From assembly GCA_950295325.1 (NCBI GenBank), contig OX485808.1, positions 40,570,527-40,634,526 of the forward strand: a stretch of DNA of 64,000 bases. Direction: 5' to 3'. The position numbers were made by a program, and so were the translations under genes. The notes under the pieces are model-generated. The model did no database searches and was not told the origin of the DNA. It saw only the letters and a program-made list of their open reading frames with translations. Each line of letters begins with the position of its first letter. Position 1 is the first letter of the stretch. Of this stretch, positions 10,737 to 22,368 are shown one piece after another. The stretch comes from Polytrichum commune (lineage: Eukaryota; Streptophyta; Polytrichopsida; Polytrichales; Polytrichaceae).

Positions 10737-11689
10737 CTATTTTTTTTTTGCGGCTAAGTCCTTTTTTTTGGCGGCCTCCATGGCTCTAAAAATCTCAGGC
10801 CCACGACTGTATCCTTGTGTGTTGCCTGGACAGGAATATGTGTCGTTCTTGCATGTTTCAGGACGCGCTCCCGAATTGTACGAGGTGGTATTATAAGTAG
10901 AATACGAGGGCGTTTGCGAAAGGGAACGTCTTGCGCTTCTCCGGAGGGCCAGACAACGATTGGACTCGGAAGATGCGGCCTTGAGGGCGTGCCTATCCAA
11001 GGAGGACGTGGAGGAGGGCCGGGCACCAAGCGAGCGGGTAGCCACCTGCGAAACAACGTCATAGGAAGATAAGAATAGGAATGGAGTGGGAAAAATAATG
11101 AGGGCGGTTTGGGATGGGCGCTCGTAACGAGAACGGCACGCACACGGAAGACAAGCAAAACAAAAGCGGGAAAGGGGTTTAGGGTTGAGGAGGGCACCTT
11201 GGCTGTGGGGACGTCCATGCGGGGAACGGTAGGAACGAGGGGGGCGTCGACGGGAGCATCCGGAGCCAATGGAACTATTGCACTGTTGGATGGCGGGGGG
11301 GAGTCGAGGCGTGGAGGAACGGAGTCGGCGGGGGAGGTGTGGCAACGGGGGCCTTCCATGCGGAGACGCCGGCTCGGCCCACGACGAGCGACGGCGTCGT
11401 CCCTCGAGGGTGAGAGGTGTCCCAAACGAACGAGCGTCCGTTTCTCCTTGGAGAGGGGGGAGGGCGACGGGGCGTACGCGCGGGGGACAAGTGCTGGGGG
11501 CGGGCTGTTGACGACGCCGTCGTCGATGCCGACGTCGCGGGAGTAATCCACGGCCGAGGCCGCGTCGACCGCCGAGAAGTGGTAGAGGGATGGCATTTGG
11601 AAGTCCGTGACGTCGCGGGAAGGGGATGCGGGGAGCGAGAGGGGACGGGAAGAGCCGTTGACCACAGGGGCGTCGCATATGGGGGCAGA
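10737..11689 (-). CDS. Small downstream frame of element A (two exons), unknown function
   Basis: Exon 1 is about 11198-11689 (acceptor CCATAG|TC, donor AAG|GTGCCC). Exon 2 is 10737-11045 (acceptor TTTCGCAG|GTGG). The join is in frame, and the same structure is seen in element B (49037-49933), which is the main support. Conserved stretches are SAVDAASAVDYS near the start and SxSQTxSYSTY and QGYSRGPEIFRAMEA near the end. It is Pro/Ser-rich and GC-rich, with a Lys-rich tail. No ATG precedes the first acceptor, so an upstream exon is missing from this model. It could be an alternative 3' part of the large gene, whose own stop lies just upstream. Confidence 0.5.
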
Positions 11690-12095
11690 CTATGGGCAAG
11701 AACAAGAACAACAACAATCACAACAACAAAAGACATCCAAAAACGGGGCAAGCATTAGATATGTGAACCACATGATAACAAGCAAAGACATGGAGGCATT
11801 TCAAATCAATTTATTGAGTTTGGCGAGCCTCATGATGCTCTTATATACATTATCGCGGGGGCTTAGCGCCGCATTGCCGAAGGGGTTGGACCTAACAAAA
11901 AATGGGATGCTACCGGCGTGGAGCACGAGCCTTCTAAGGTAGGGGGCTAGCCTATCGACCAAAAAGGTGTCTTGCCTATCGCCGGTCCAAGTGTCCGGGA
12001 AGATGACGTTGCCCGGGGGGTTCAACACGCTCTTGGTGGGACTGTCGTCGATGAGGAGGGTGTTCTCAGGAGTCGGCCACCACCCGTGGGGCGTC

Positions 12096-14259
12096 TGTGA
12101 GCCCAAAAGGGTGCCCACATTTAGTCTTAGACCCTTGAAACGTTAGTTGATGCACTTTGAAGTAGCATGTTACTTCACAAAAATATAAAAAGAGTGAAAT
12201 GTTAGTCTTAGAAGTACCATGTTGTAAGAGGCTAGGATGTGAGTTGTTATTGTGTTTTTACCTTCGGAAGGATTTGAGTGAATGAGGATAGGTAAGGAGA
12301 ACTTGGATTGAGTAGTTAGTGAGTAGGCTAGTACAAATGGATGGAGACAACCAAAGTGACTCAAGAGGCAAGTGCATTCGAATTGGGATGAATGGAGGAT
12401 CACATGGAGCGCACAAGTGGACCACCTCATCATGGCCACTTAATGGGGAAGGCCCAAGGAAGAATGCAAGGTGGAGGATAAGCAAATTCTCAAAGCACCA
12501 ATCAAATCACGAGTTAAGCATCGTGGTTTGAATTAAGTGGTGAGCGACGATTTGGGAAAGTAAGGGGAGAAAGTTATGGCGGCGGAAAGCGAAGGAGGCT
12601 AAGTTTGGGTTGAAGCATCCCAAGTTTGGTAAAGTGTGGTAGGTAGAAAGCCAAGGCTAGTTAAATGTTCGAATTAGGATCCTTGTTGATCATTTGAGGG
12701 AGGAAGACTTAGAAGATAGGATTGGCGCCTACTAAGTAGGAGGAAATCTCAAGGGCTTATCGTGAGCCTTGAGGGTGCTCACCCCCTCAAGCTTACTATA
12801 TAATCCCTCATTCTTCCCTCACTCATCCTCTCTTTCCTTTGTGCTCCAAGGCACCCCACGAGTTATAAGTGTGGGTGTGGGAAGCCATATTGGAGCACAT
12901 GTGTGTGCTTAGTTTTTAGTTTGAGAGCCAAGGCTTGTTAGCCTTGAAGAGGGCTTAACCTCTTGGTAGAATTAGTGTTGACGTGAAGGATTTTAAAGTT
13001 AATTCATGATTCCAATTTGTGGTACTTTAAGTTCATGTTTTGAATACACGTGGTTGCAAGTTCCATGTTTAAGAGTTGAGCACTTGATGTTGTGATGAGT
13101 GCAAAAATATACTTGTGTGGATTAGTTAGTCTTAGTGAAGTTAGGAAATTCTCTCTCCCCCTCTCCTCTCTAGGATTTTAGGATTTTAGGATTAGAGAAG
13201 AATTGTGTGATTAGAAAGGGGTTGTTAGTAGAATTAGGGAAATTAGGTAGGAAGATTAGTTAAGGGCTTGAATAATTAGTGAGGTAGTTGGGGATTACAA
13301 CTACAAAGTTGTGGGTTCATGAAGGAGCTGGGTTTATGAAGAAGCTGGGTTTGTTTAGTTAGAAAGTAAAGAGCTGGGTTTATGAAGGACCTGGGTTTGT
13401 TTAGTTAGAAAGTAAAGAGCTGGGTTTATGAAGGACCTGGGTTTGTTTAATTAGAAGCTAAGGAGCTGGGTTCATGAAGGAGCTGGGTTTATGAAGGAGC
13501 TGGGTTTATGAAGGAGCTAGGTTTATGTAATTAGAAAGTAAAGAGATGGGTTCATGAAGGAGCTTAGTAGATAGCCTACCTAATTAGCTCATAGACAAGT
13601 AGTTAGTTACATTATGCTAGTTAGTGTTATGGTGGCTTTCACAAGTAAATGTATTTGAGATTGACTATAGAGAATAGTGTTTTTTTTAACACTTGCATCC
13701 TCTCTTTAAAAATAAATCACGTGCACAAATTAATGGAGAATGTGGAGCACTCTCGCGATGGCAAGACAAAGGAAGCAAAGACCAAAGGTGCGAGGGAGAG
13801 ATTGACATAAGTCACATAAATATTTCTTAATACTTAAAGGCTTATGTACGGTATGGAGACACCAAGTGAGACCTCTTATAGTAGCGATACGGAATACACA
13901 AGTGATAGTTCAAGTGGTAGTATAGAGTCAACGGCACGGACTCCATTTAGGAGAGGGATATCCTTAAGGGCTTGTGTAGCTAAAGCGGCCGGATGGACGT
14001 TAGAAGCAAACAAAGACAAAATAGCACCCGAGCATAAGGAGGTTAAAATAACATAGTTAACTTGTGCATTCTCCACATACGTATTGAAATTGTACATTGA
14101 GTTGTTAAAAGTGAAATTCCAGTTAAATCCAAGACCACTTGAAGGGTGAACCTTGCACTATGGACTCATCCAAGTCCAAATCCAATACCGCGGAGGAATG
14201 TGAGCCCAAACCCACTACTCGGACTACGGACGCTTAAGGGTGGGGGGTTTGGCCTCACA
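12096..14259 (+). mobile_element. Solo LTR (copy 2) inserted in the element A HAD exon
   Basis: It starts TGTGAGCCCAAAAGGG and ends GGCCTCACA. A perfect 5-bp duplication GCGTC flanks it (12091-12095 and 14260-14264) and no internal retrotransposon sequence is present, so it arose by LTR-LTR recombination. Its first ~1.2 kb is nearly identical to copy 1, so the insertion is young and later than element A. It keeps a ~330-bp block with a small frame that copy 1 lacks. Confidence 0.95.
13844..14056 (+). CDS. Small LTR-encoded frame (LTR copy 2)
   Basis: This 70-codon frame carries the motif RGISLRACVAKAAGWTLE after a Ser/Thr-rich N-terminus (TEYTSDSSSGSIESTAR). The same motif in the same LTR position occurs at 40736-40924 and on - at 27572-27745, in LTRs that otherwise differ a lot. 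Copies 2 and 4 also share the start context CTTATGT followed by a second ATGGA. It ends 203 bases before the LTR end. The function is unknown; it may be a retrotransposon accessory peptide or a leader frame. Confidence 0.5.
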   Translation: MYGMETPSETSYSSDTEYTSDSSSGSIESTARTPFRRGISLRACVAKAAGWTLEANKDKIAPEHKEVKIT

Positions 14260-15360
14260 GCGTCCCCTGCAGACGGGGGACGCCTTGCCAGAGTCTTGAG
14301 CGGAGGACCTTGAGGAACTGTTGTCCTCCGCCTCGACCGCCAAACTTGGGCACCGGTTGGCCCTTCTCGTCGAGCAGCTCGTCGCATTCCTCTTGGCCGA
14401 GGACGAGGCAAGGGCGTGGGAGATCACGGAACAAGAAGTCGACGATGGGCTCCGTGTTGTCCATGACCATGGAGCTCCACACAACGACGTGGGCGAACTC
14501 GACCACCTCGCGAAGGAAGTCGCGCAGGCCGGGACGGGCGCGGACAGCCTTGCGGTTTATGAGGGTGTCGAGCTCGCCGTCATAGTCCCTTTCGTCGGGG
14601 TGACGGAAGGGACGCGTGGGAACCCTGGGGATGTGTTGGGTGTGACACAAGACCCCGTTGAGGTCAAAAACTATGAAAGGCTTGTTCCGGGTTCGAGGTC
14701 CACTGGTCGAGGGGTTGCGACCTATCTCCGGGGGGTCCTGTGATGAACAACGCGACTAGTTTAATTCTATGATCCAATAAAGAAATTGTTGCGTTGAAAA
14801 TAAAGACGATGCATTATGGGAAAAGAGGAGGAAGTGAGGAGGGTGCAAGGAGAATGTTCAGAGGGGCACAATTGCGAACGACCGTTCGTGAATGAAGGCT
14901 GCGGGGCGGTGCGCATCATTTACGAACGCTCGTTCGTGAGCGCGGATGCATGCATATACGAACGCTCGTTCGCGAAGGATGTCAAGACGGGGTCGCACAG
15001 TTTTACGAACGAGCGTTCGTGAGTGAGGTGTGCATGCAAAGAATGCAAGGACGCGCAAGAGCACAGACAACACAAGACGCGAGAATATGCAATAAGTTGA
15101 GGGGATGCGAGCAGAGATCGTCTGCTCATATATTAATTCGGTGAATATGTACATTTGTCTCGCGTGATAATCTATCACAATTTCCTAAGGAAAAATGCAG
15201 TGTCTTACAAAATTGATCGGCCCAAGCGATCACATAGAAAAATGCTCGCGCGGGCAACGTGATGTCGATGGAGTTGAAGCGCCAAGAACACAACGCGGGG
15301 GGTTAGTGATATTACGAACGCGCGTTCGTAAAACATTTGGCATTCTCAAAGATGAGTTAC

Positions 15361-16764
15361 CTCTTTGATTAACGAGCGCGCGTTCGTAATATCCATTGGG
15401 GAAGCAACCTCTGGATCCATGACCTCCGCTGGACGCTCCTCCTGAGACGACTGGGTCTGTTGGATGAGCTCCACGTCGTCGTCCCCGCCCAGGTCGAGTC
15501 TCTCCATGCGGACATCCTCCATGTGCGCGGACGGATGTCCTTCCTGGTCAGGGCTCTCCACGACCATCCCACGCGGACCTGCCGAGTCATTAGGGCTCCC
15601 CTGCGTTTCCTCCACAATGACCATGTCAGTGTGTTGCGCAGTGTCATCGCCCCGCCTATCTAGAACCCTTGGGACGACGGTGAAAGAGGCCGTGTCGGTG
15701 TCTGTGGGCAGTCCTACCCTTGAAGGGGGAGGGGTGAGGACTGCCGGACCTGAAGATTCACGAACGCGCGTTCGTAAATCTTCGTCCTCCCTTAGCGCCG
15801 CCGTGATTGCATCGTGGGAGGTTGAGGCGGCCGCCGTCACTTCCGGGGGCAATGGACTTCCCGCCGGCGTTGGGTGTGGCACTGTTTGGTGGGAAGGCCC
15901 TCCTTGGTACATGACTGGAGGTGGGGGTTGTGAGGGGTATCCTCCAGGGGGGAAGGGGTAAGGTTGCTGGACCGGCGCAGAGAGGCTCTGCATGTTTTTG
16001 AGCATCTCGAAGATGGCGTCGGTTTTGGCCGCTGAATCCCTCAGCTGCTCTTGCAGCCTGGCCAGATGCTTCGCGCTCTCCTCCTGTGCTGCAGCCATCT
16101 CCTCCTTCATCTTCACCTCCAGCTTGGCGTTGAGCTCAACGACGGTGAGTGCCTCCTCCTTCACCCGCTTGTTCTTGTCGTAGTCCACGCCAAGCTCGGC
16201 CATGATGTCCATGTCCCCCTCGTCCTCGTCCGAGACCTCGATGATTGCTCCCGGCGGCAACTCCACGTATGGAGTCTTCTTCATCCTCCTCCTCGTGTTG
16301 CGGAAGAGGTCCAAAGATGGCCGCGAGCGTTGGTCGAGGATGTCCAGGGTTTCCATCTTCGGAACCACGGCTGGCCTTGGAGACTGTGACGTCGAGCATC
16401 CGCCTGGCGTTCCGAAAGGCTCCGCAAGAGATGTTCTCGCCGGGAGGACGTCCAGGGTTGTCCCCGCGGACGACCCGGTGTAACCACCCGGCGTCCCTTG
16501 AGGGTCGGGAAGATCCGTTGTTGGCGGCAAGATCCGAAGTGGGGGTACGTCGAAGGACTGCAAAATGGCGTCCACGTTGGCGGAGGGGGTGGGCTCGTCG
16601 TCCTCAGAATCGTGGAATGGTATGCTCTCGTCGGCAGGCATACTGGAGTCCATCCTGGGGACAGAGATGTCCTTGAGGTCCATCGTCGACGCCTTCGCAC
16701 GGTGGATCTTGAAGTTTTCTTCGTCGATAGCGTCAACGAATGTGTTGACTACGAGACCCATCAT
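15361..16764 (-). pseudogene. Element A large gene, exon 3: proline-rich and coiled-coil region
   Basis: The acceptor TTCTCACAG precedes MMGLVVNTFVDAIDEENF. A KTPYVELPPGAIIEVSDEDE block is conserved in B and contains a SUMO-interaction-like hydrophobic core followed by acids. Next come a heptad-rich helix (about EALTVVELNAKLEVKMKEEM onward) and a Pro/Gln-rich tract. Two element palindromes fall inside this exon, at 15759-15776 (encoding RTRVR) and 15371-15388 (near the exon end). The donor GAG|GTAAC is conserved. Unspliced reading would stop at 15346. Confidence 0.6.
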
Positions 16765-16986
16765 CTGTGAGAAGAGAGCAATAAGGTCAGAAAATACGAA
16801 TGCACGTTCGTAAACATCAACGCGTAGCGTGCAACGAGTTTCAAGCATTACATTACGAAGGGGTTATGTTTACGAACGAGCGTTCGTAAACATGAATGCG
16901 TCACGTGTAGCGACTGTGAAACAATACATTGAGAAGTTGGTTAACTTTACGAACGAGCGTTCGTAAATGGAGTCTGGACAACTTAC

Positions 16987-18312
16987 CATAGCCGCATACA
17001 TGAATTTGGAGCCTCCACATACGTTGTATACCGTCTCTCCACTTATAACCAGACTCTGCAATACAGAGACGTAGAACTCCATCATGAGTTCCATGGCGGG
17101 GAAGACGGTGTAGAGGGTCTCTTGCAGCAGATCCTTGGGAGGGGGATGCGGGATGCTGTAGATTTTTTTGAACGTGTTGTTTGCCTTGATAGGCGGTCGC
17201 CCATCCCTTAGCTCATTGTACGTCAAGAAAATCAGGCTGACCGCTCCCACCTGCTTGTTGCCCCTGGCCTCGTTGATGGCCACGATCCCCTCCGTCTTCG
17301 CTGGCACGTACGTGCTGTGGAAGATGCTGTACTCGAATTTGATCTTCTGCTCGTACAGCTCTGTGACCACAGACAGCTTCTCTTGTTCGACTATCCACAG
17401 CCAAACGTGTGGTTCCCTCATGGCCGGCGATTTGAACTCCATGAACTTGGCCATGAAAGGGTTGTAGAAGGGAATGTCCTTCCCCCCCTGCCTTGACGCA
17501 CCCGGGATCCCCTTGAAATCGATGAGGGCAAAAGGGCAACCCCGTCGATCCTCCCTCACCTCGGCCCTGCTGATGGTGCTGTCCCACTTGGAAAATGTGA
17601 CCCTCTCCACGCCGGAGGTGATCACGCAAAACCTTGCCACTCCTTCGAATGTGGCGTTCTTCTTCCTCTCCAAAAATTTTAAGTACAGCATAACCTCATG
17701 GGGATCCGTGTCGGTTTTCTTAGTCCTTTTGTTCCCCTTCAACTTCAAAACCGAGGCATGCTCCTTGACCAGACTGCGCATGGAGGCTCCGTTGATGTTG
17801 TAGTCGACCTTTAACATTTGCCATTGCGGCCAGATGATGTCGCCGTCGACTTCAAAGATTCTGTACTCTAGTACGAGTACGCTCAACTCTCTCATGGCTG
17901 CAGTCTTCAGCTTCCGGTGGTCACACCACTCTTTGATAGAGTACGTGCCGGGCTTGTGCTTTGGCCTCTTCAAAAAGATCTTGGGATAGGGAAGGGTTCT
18001 TCCCACGGTGTTCCCAAGAACATGAATCGCACACCTCTTCAGCTCTGACTCCGTCAATCCCTAGAGGTGTCTAAAGAACTCCCTCAGTAGTGGGGGCGCT
18101 TCACCGGTTTTTTCCGTGCTGTACTTCTCCTCCGTGTCGGGGTTGACCAAATCGCCCGAGCTGTGTGCATAAAAAAACTGGGTCCACAAGTCCCATGTGT
18201 CCCTGTTGCAGCAGATCAGTCTGAGCTCACCCTTTAGCTCAAGCACAGACTTTGTGGTGGTGGACTTCATATCGATGGAAGAGAACTTGTCTACCATCGC
18301 GTCGCAAAATGC
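16987..18312 (-). pseudogene. Element A large gene, exon 2: conserved region of unknown function
   Basis: It is 442 codons, aligned end to end with 52786-54105. Conserved blocks include RTLPYPKIFLKRPKH, EPHVWLWIVEQE, STYVPAKTEGI, NKQVGAV and GETVYNV. A TAG at 18061-18063 replaces a Gln codon (CAA in B). I recognise no domain. Confidence 0.65.
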
Positions 18313-18428
18313 CTGCACAAAACAAGATGTCAGTATTGCACATAATACGAACGCACGTTCGTAAAACATGTCAGTAATTGATGTTTTCGTGAGTCCAACA
18401 CTTTACGAACGTTCATTCGTAAACTCAC

Positions 18429-19721
18429 CTTCCATTGAGGAGACTGGTTCTTGGCGTTCTCCCTCTCCTTTGGTGGGCATCCGTGTGCCACCCAGACGTC
18501 TCTCACAGCCACTATGTTAGCCGCCCACGAAGCCTCGAACGCCTTGATTTTGTTCCCCGAGTTCAGGAAGGTTGAAATCTTGCGCAGCTTGTCCCAATCG
18601 TCCGACCAGACCAAGAACGCCTTCCAGTACCGCAGGTCAGCCTTCAGCTCGTGCTGGAAGTTGTCGTCCTTGAGGATCTGTTGCGACGCCTCCAAGCTAT
18701 GCTGACCATCTATAATCCAGAATTCTCCATTCTGGATTTGCGGCCAATCCATCTCTGTCGGTCGGGATGTTAGCCCCTTGGGCATGACGCAAACGGTCTG
18801 CCTATCCCACTTTACGTTGTTCATGAGGTTGTTGATCTGCCACTTCACCCCACCCCTCTCGCGAGACCTTACCACCCACTTGTTGGGGGACTTTTCGCAC
18901 TTGAAGCAGTCCACGTTGAACGTGAAGTGGCGCCCTATGGGCCAACAATCCTTTGAGTAATTATTGAAATCTCATAGGATCTTTGTTGCCTTCACTGCAT
19001 CTGGATTCTCACCCTTCTTTAAAGGGGTTGGCATCAGGGGAGGAGAGCTCACCTTAGCGCCCTCTGTTACCCCAGACCTCTCCATTTCGTCCCGGGACCT
19101 CTTCGATGGCGTGGAATGTCGGCTGGGACCCTCCGTCACCCTGCTCGCGGAAGGCACCGGCCTGGGTGCACTTCTCGATCCTCCTGCCCCGGATGCTGAT
19201 GGTTTTCGTGGGCTCTTCTTCTTCTTGTTGGCTTCGGCGACCGCGCTATTGTACTTGGAGATATTCAAGGAAAGCGCGGCCAACTTCCTTGCTGTCCAGT
19301 ACGAGCTCAGGGCGTACTTCGTGAACAAGTCCTTGAGGAAGTGTTTGGCATCAGCCACTACGTTATTTTCTGCGTATGTGTAGGAGAAACTATGTCTCCT
19401 GTACTCTAACAGGAGGTTAATGTGATCCTTCTTATTTTTCATGTCTAAAATCACATAATCTCCTTGTGCCTCAATTGATTCTACTTCCCAAGTCTTCATC
19501 TGCACCCATTGCTCTGGCTGGTCCGGCGTCGTTTCCAGCTCGTAGGTGAAGCGAAGACAGAAAAGACCGTCTGATGTCTTCTTTGGCAGTGCCGTCCATT
19601 CCCCAATGAAGTCCTCCTTCGGGACATAATTATCGTTTCCGTTGGGGTCGGACACTGACTCTGGTAGCTGATCTATCTGCACTGCGAACATCTCAATGGC
19701 GCTCCTGCTCGGTCTAGCCAT
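18429..19721 (-). pseudogene. Element A large gene, exon 1: DGQH (ParB/DGQHR-like) region
   Basis: The exon begins MARPSRSAIEMFAV. The C-terminal half contains NGEFWIIDGQHSLEASQ followed by ISTFLNSGNKIKAFEASWAANI. This order, a DGQH box and then an Asn-rich F-x-N motif, resembles the ParB/DGQHR superfamily (DndB-like proteins). That link rests on motifs only. A low-complexity Ser/Pro/Arg linker precedes it. A TGA at 18972-18974 aligns with a Gln codon in element B. The donor is AAG|GTGAGT at 18428. Confidence 0.6.
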
Positions 19722-21274
19722 CTGCAGAGCACATAAACATTTAGTATTGTGTTTACGAACGAGCGTTCGTAATTGACAAGCAAATCATATATACTAATCA
19801 ATGAACGCTGGCTATGGGTACCCGTGAGGAGTTTTAATTATGTCTTCGCTGATTTCATTTACGAACGATCGTTCGTAAAGAATGTGGTTGCTAAGGTGTA
19901 TTTGACACAAGTTTACGAACGTGCGTTCGTATTGTTTGTAAACAAGTCCACGAGTTGTCCAGTGTTATCTAATTTCCACGAGGGTTGTTCGAATTTCCAT
20001 GAGCATCTTCTAAATAGGTGAATTAATACTTTAGTTCTTAATTACGAACGTGCGTTCGTAAATTATGCTACTTGGGAATGCAGACAATTACCATTAAGGG
20101 TTTGGGATATTATTATAGTTTGTGATTACGAACGTTCGTTCGTATTTTTGTATGTTTCATTTGGATTTGAGGATTTGAGGATGTACAGGGTATAGACGAA
20201 TATACGAACGTGCGTTCGTAAAAATGGAGGGTGAGGTGCGTATTTACGAACGCACGTTCGTATGTGTTTGTGGGGTAAGGCATGTTTTCACGCCACATTT
20301 ACGAACGAACGTTCGTAAATGTGGTCATCTGGGATTAGGAAATGGTATATTTATTTATATACATATATCCATACATATACATATACGTATATATGTTGTT
20401 ATGAATGTTGCGATCTGGCATTGTTCATGATCCTGCAACTCGTGATCAGATTGATGAAACACAAGTGAAAAATGGAATCAGAACAAAATTGCGAGTCAGT
20501 GATTGATAGTTCAGAATGAAGAGGAAAGTGTTATTTCATACAAAACATGCCATACCTCATAATGCAGAAAACAAATCACAAGGAATTCATCAAACAACAA
20601 TTTCAGATTGTGAAGGACTGATTTGTAAAGGAAACCTGTACTCACATTGAATTGTTGCACAGAAAACCTCCTGCCTCCTACTGAGAAATCCAGAAATCCT
20701 CACAAATGCACACCAAATTGTCTTTCAAAAGCGTTGAATTCGCTTTCAATTGCAATTTCACTTTGTCACACTCTCAAGCCTTCACAACTTATATGCAAAT
20801 CCTACACAAACCCTGATGTACACAACTCACAACCTTCCGAAATCTCAAGCTTTCTGAAACTCTCAAGATCTCAAGCTTTCCTACTCTCAAGCTCTCAAGC
20901 TTTCCAAAACTCTCAAGCTCTCAAGCTTTCTAAAACTCTCCACTTCTCAATCTTTCTAAAACTCAAGCTCTCAAGCTTTCTAAAACTCTAAACCTCTCAA
21001 GCTTTCTATAACTCTCAACCTCTCAAGCTTTCTATAACTCTCAACCTCTCAACCTTTCCTACTCTCAAGCTTTCCTATTCTCAAGGTTCTGACAACACAA
21101 CAAAACAACATTCACAATGAGGCTCTAAAATTGGCAAGGGCTTCGCCGCACCTAAGAGCTCCTCTCCCCCTCTGCTCCAAATGACAAATGAGGAGGAGAG
21201 AGAGGGGCGCGGGGAGGTAGTCGGCGCCGCTAGGGTTTCCAAGCGGCAGCCACGTGGCTAGTGGCCACTGGCTA

Positions 21275-21440
21275 GGGCTGGGATGGGGGAGGGGGATGGG
21301 ATGGGGATGGGGGGGAGGGGAGGGGGAGGGGAGGGGAGGGGATGAGGATGGGATGGGATGGGGAGGGGATGGGATGGGGGGGATGGGAGGGGATGAGGAT
21401 GGGATGGGAAGGGGAGGGGATGGGGATGAGGGGATACCAT
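21275..21440 (+). repeat. G-rich GGGATGGG minisatellite
   Basis: Runs of GGGATGGGATGGGG and GGGGAGGGGA repeat irregularly on +. The stretch has strong G-quadruplex potential. Element B has a purine-rich GAGCAAGAGAA array in the comparable position (57165-57520). Confidence 0.8.
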
Positions 21441-22368
21441 GGGGACATGGAGGGATGAGGGTTCAGGAAAAATGAAATAGGAGATGGGAGGAGCTTAGTT
21501 TAGGGACATAAATTTAACTTTCCGTATCCCCTTAGTACCTCGACATATGGATTCCTTGTAAACATATTTTAGAAAAGTATGTTCAAATAATTTGTATTTA
21601 ACAATTCATGTCATTTAGTAGGTTTTCGATGAAGAATCCACCCCCAAGATGCAAATGTCGTTTTCATGAACGAGACATCTTTAAAGTTCTTCAATGGTTC
21701 CTCAAATACATATTACATATATAAATGACTCAATTTGAATTGTGGAGAGGGGCTATCTGATTCTCCACAAGAGGTGGATGAAAATTCAATTTTCAATACG
21801 ATGTCATTAATTTAATGAGGTGTTAGCTTGAACCACCCTTAATATGATATTTAGTGCTAGATACTCTAAATACAAACGCATAGTACACTAAATATCAGTA
21901 ACCCTATGAAAGTAACTACTATTCATTGTGAACTCAAACACTTAATTTCAACTATAATGGTAATATGTGGATGTCGCATGCACAAATTTTGTGTAAGGAA
22001 ATTAATATGAAAAAAACAATTAACAATGATAAAAGCATAAAGGACATGGTAGTAGGAAATGTGGTGGCCCATTTAATATGTCCAACACTAATTATCAAAG
22101 AATTGAAATTTAGTGTTGACCATGATAGTATAACAACACTATATTATACAATCAAACACTAAATATCATATTTAGTGTAGTGTATTTTAGCCATGTGGTC
22201 GCATGTTTTGCTAGTAGTATCAATAATTGATAGTATGAGCTTCCCATAAATTAAGTTAGTGCGATATGGATTATTTAGGAGTCGATATTGTTTGTGTATA
22301 TAATGCATTGAAGTAACGATCTAAACCCTAAGCCCGCAAACCACATAGACAACTTTCACAAACTCTAT

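Larger units (their letters stand above)
11801..14737 (-). pseudogene. Element A large gene, exon 4: NIF/FCP1-type HAD phosphatase domain, split by a solo LTR
   Basis: After the acceptor CATCACAG the frame enters PFIVFDLNGVLC (HAD motif I; the second Asp of the usual DxDxT is Asn, as also in B). It continues through RARPGLRDFLREV, VVVWSSMVMDNT (motif II) and LIDDSPTKSVLNPPGN (motif III/IV) and stops after KLNKLI. The family removes phosphate from Ser, typically on RNA polymerase II tails. The LTR lies between VPRLQGT and PHGWWPTPEN. Without the LTR and one GCGTC copy the exon is 768 bases, exactly the length in B. Confidence 0.85.
11801..19721 (-). pseudogene. Large multi-exon gene of element A (DGQH region, coiled coil, HAD phosphatase), disrupted
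   Basis: Four exons on - are joined in one phase: 18429-19721, 16987-18312, 15361-16764 and 11801-14737. The last exon is split by a solo LTR at 12096-14259. Every junction has GT-AG signals and the phase agrees with the paralogue in element B. Coding length without the LTR is about 1,597 codons, against about 1,598 in B. Damage is limited to two in-frame stops (TGA at 18972-18974, TAG at 18061-18063) and the LTR; no frameshift was seen. The acceptor CTCTGCAG sits directly before the ATG at 19721, so an untranslated leader exon is likely upstream. Introns carry the element's palindromes. Confidence 0.75.
14873..20324. repeat. Dispersed palindromes, leftward-gene side of element A
   Basis: About 20 copies of TACGAACGNNCGTTCGTA and near variants start at 14873, 14921, 14957, 15004, 15313, 15371, 15759, 16795, 16871, 16948, 18346, 18404, 19754, 19860, 19914, 20043, 20127, 20203, 20245 and 20300. 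They sit in all three introns and the 5' leader of the large gene; two fall in exon 3. The dyad is 32 bp at 20293-20324. The central two bases vary while the arms are nearly fixed. Confidence 0.95.

Noticed and set aside
10737-11751. Several overlapping GC-rich frames on both strands
   Set aside because: Only the frame matching the element B exons is conserved; the others are shadows of GC-rich codon use.
14873-20324. Palindrome clusters as a CRISPR-like array
   Set aside because: Spacing is irregular, the units are self-complementary binding-site-like dyads, no cas genes are present and the genome is plant.
20647-20991. 114-codon frame rich in LKLS
   Set aside because: It is a translation of CTCAAGCTTTC simple repeats.
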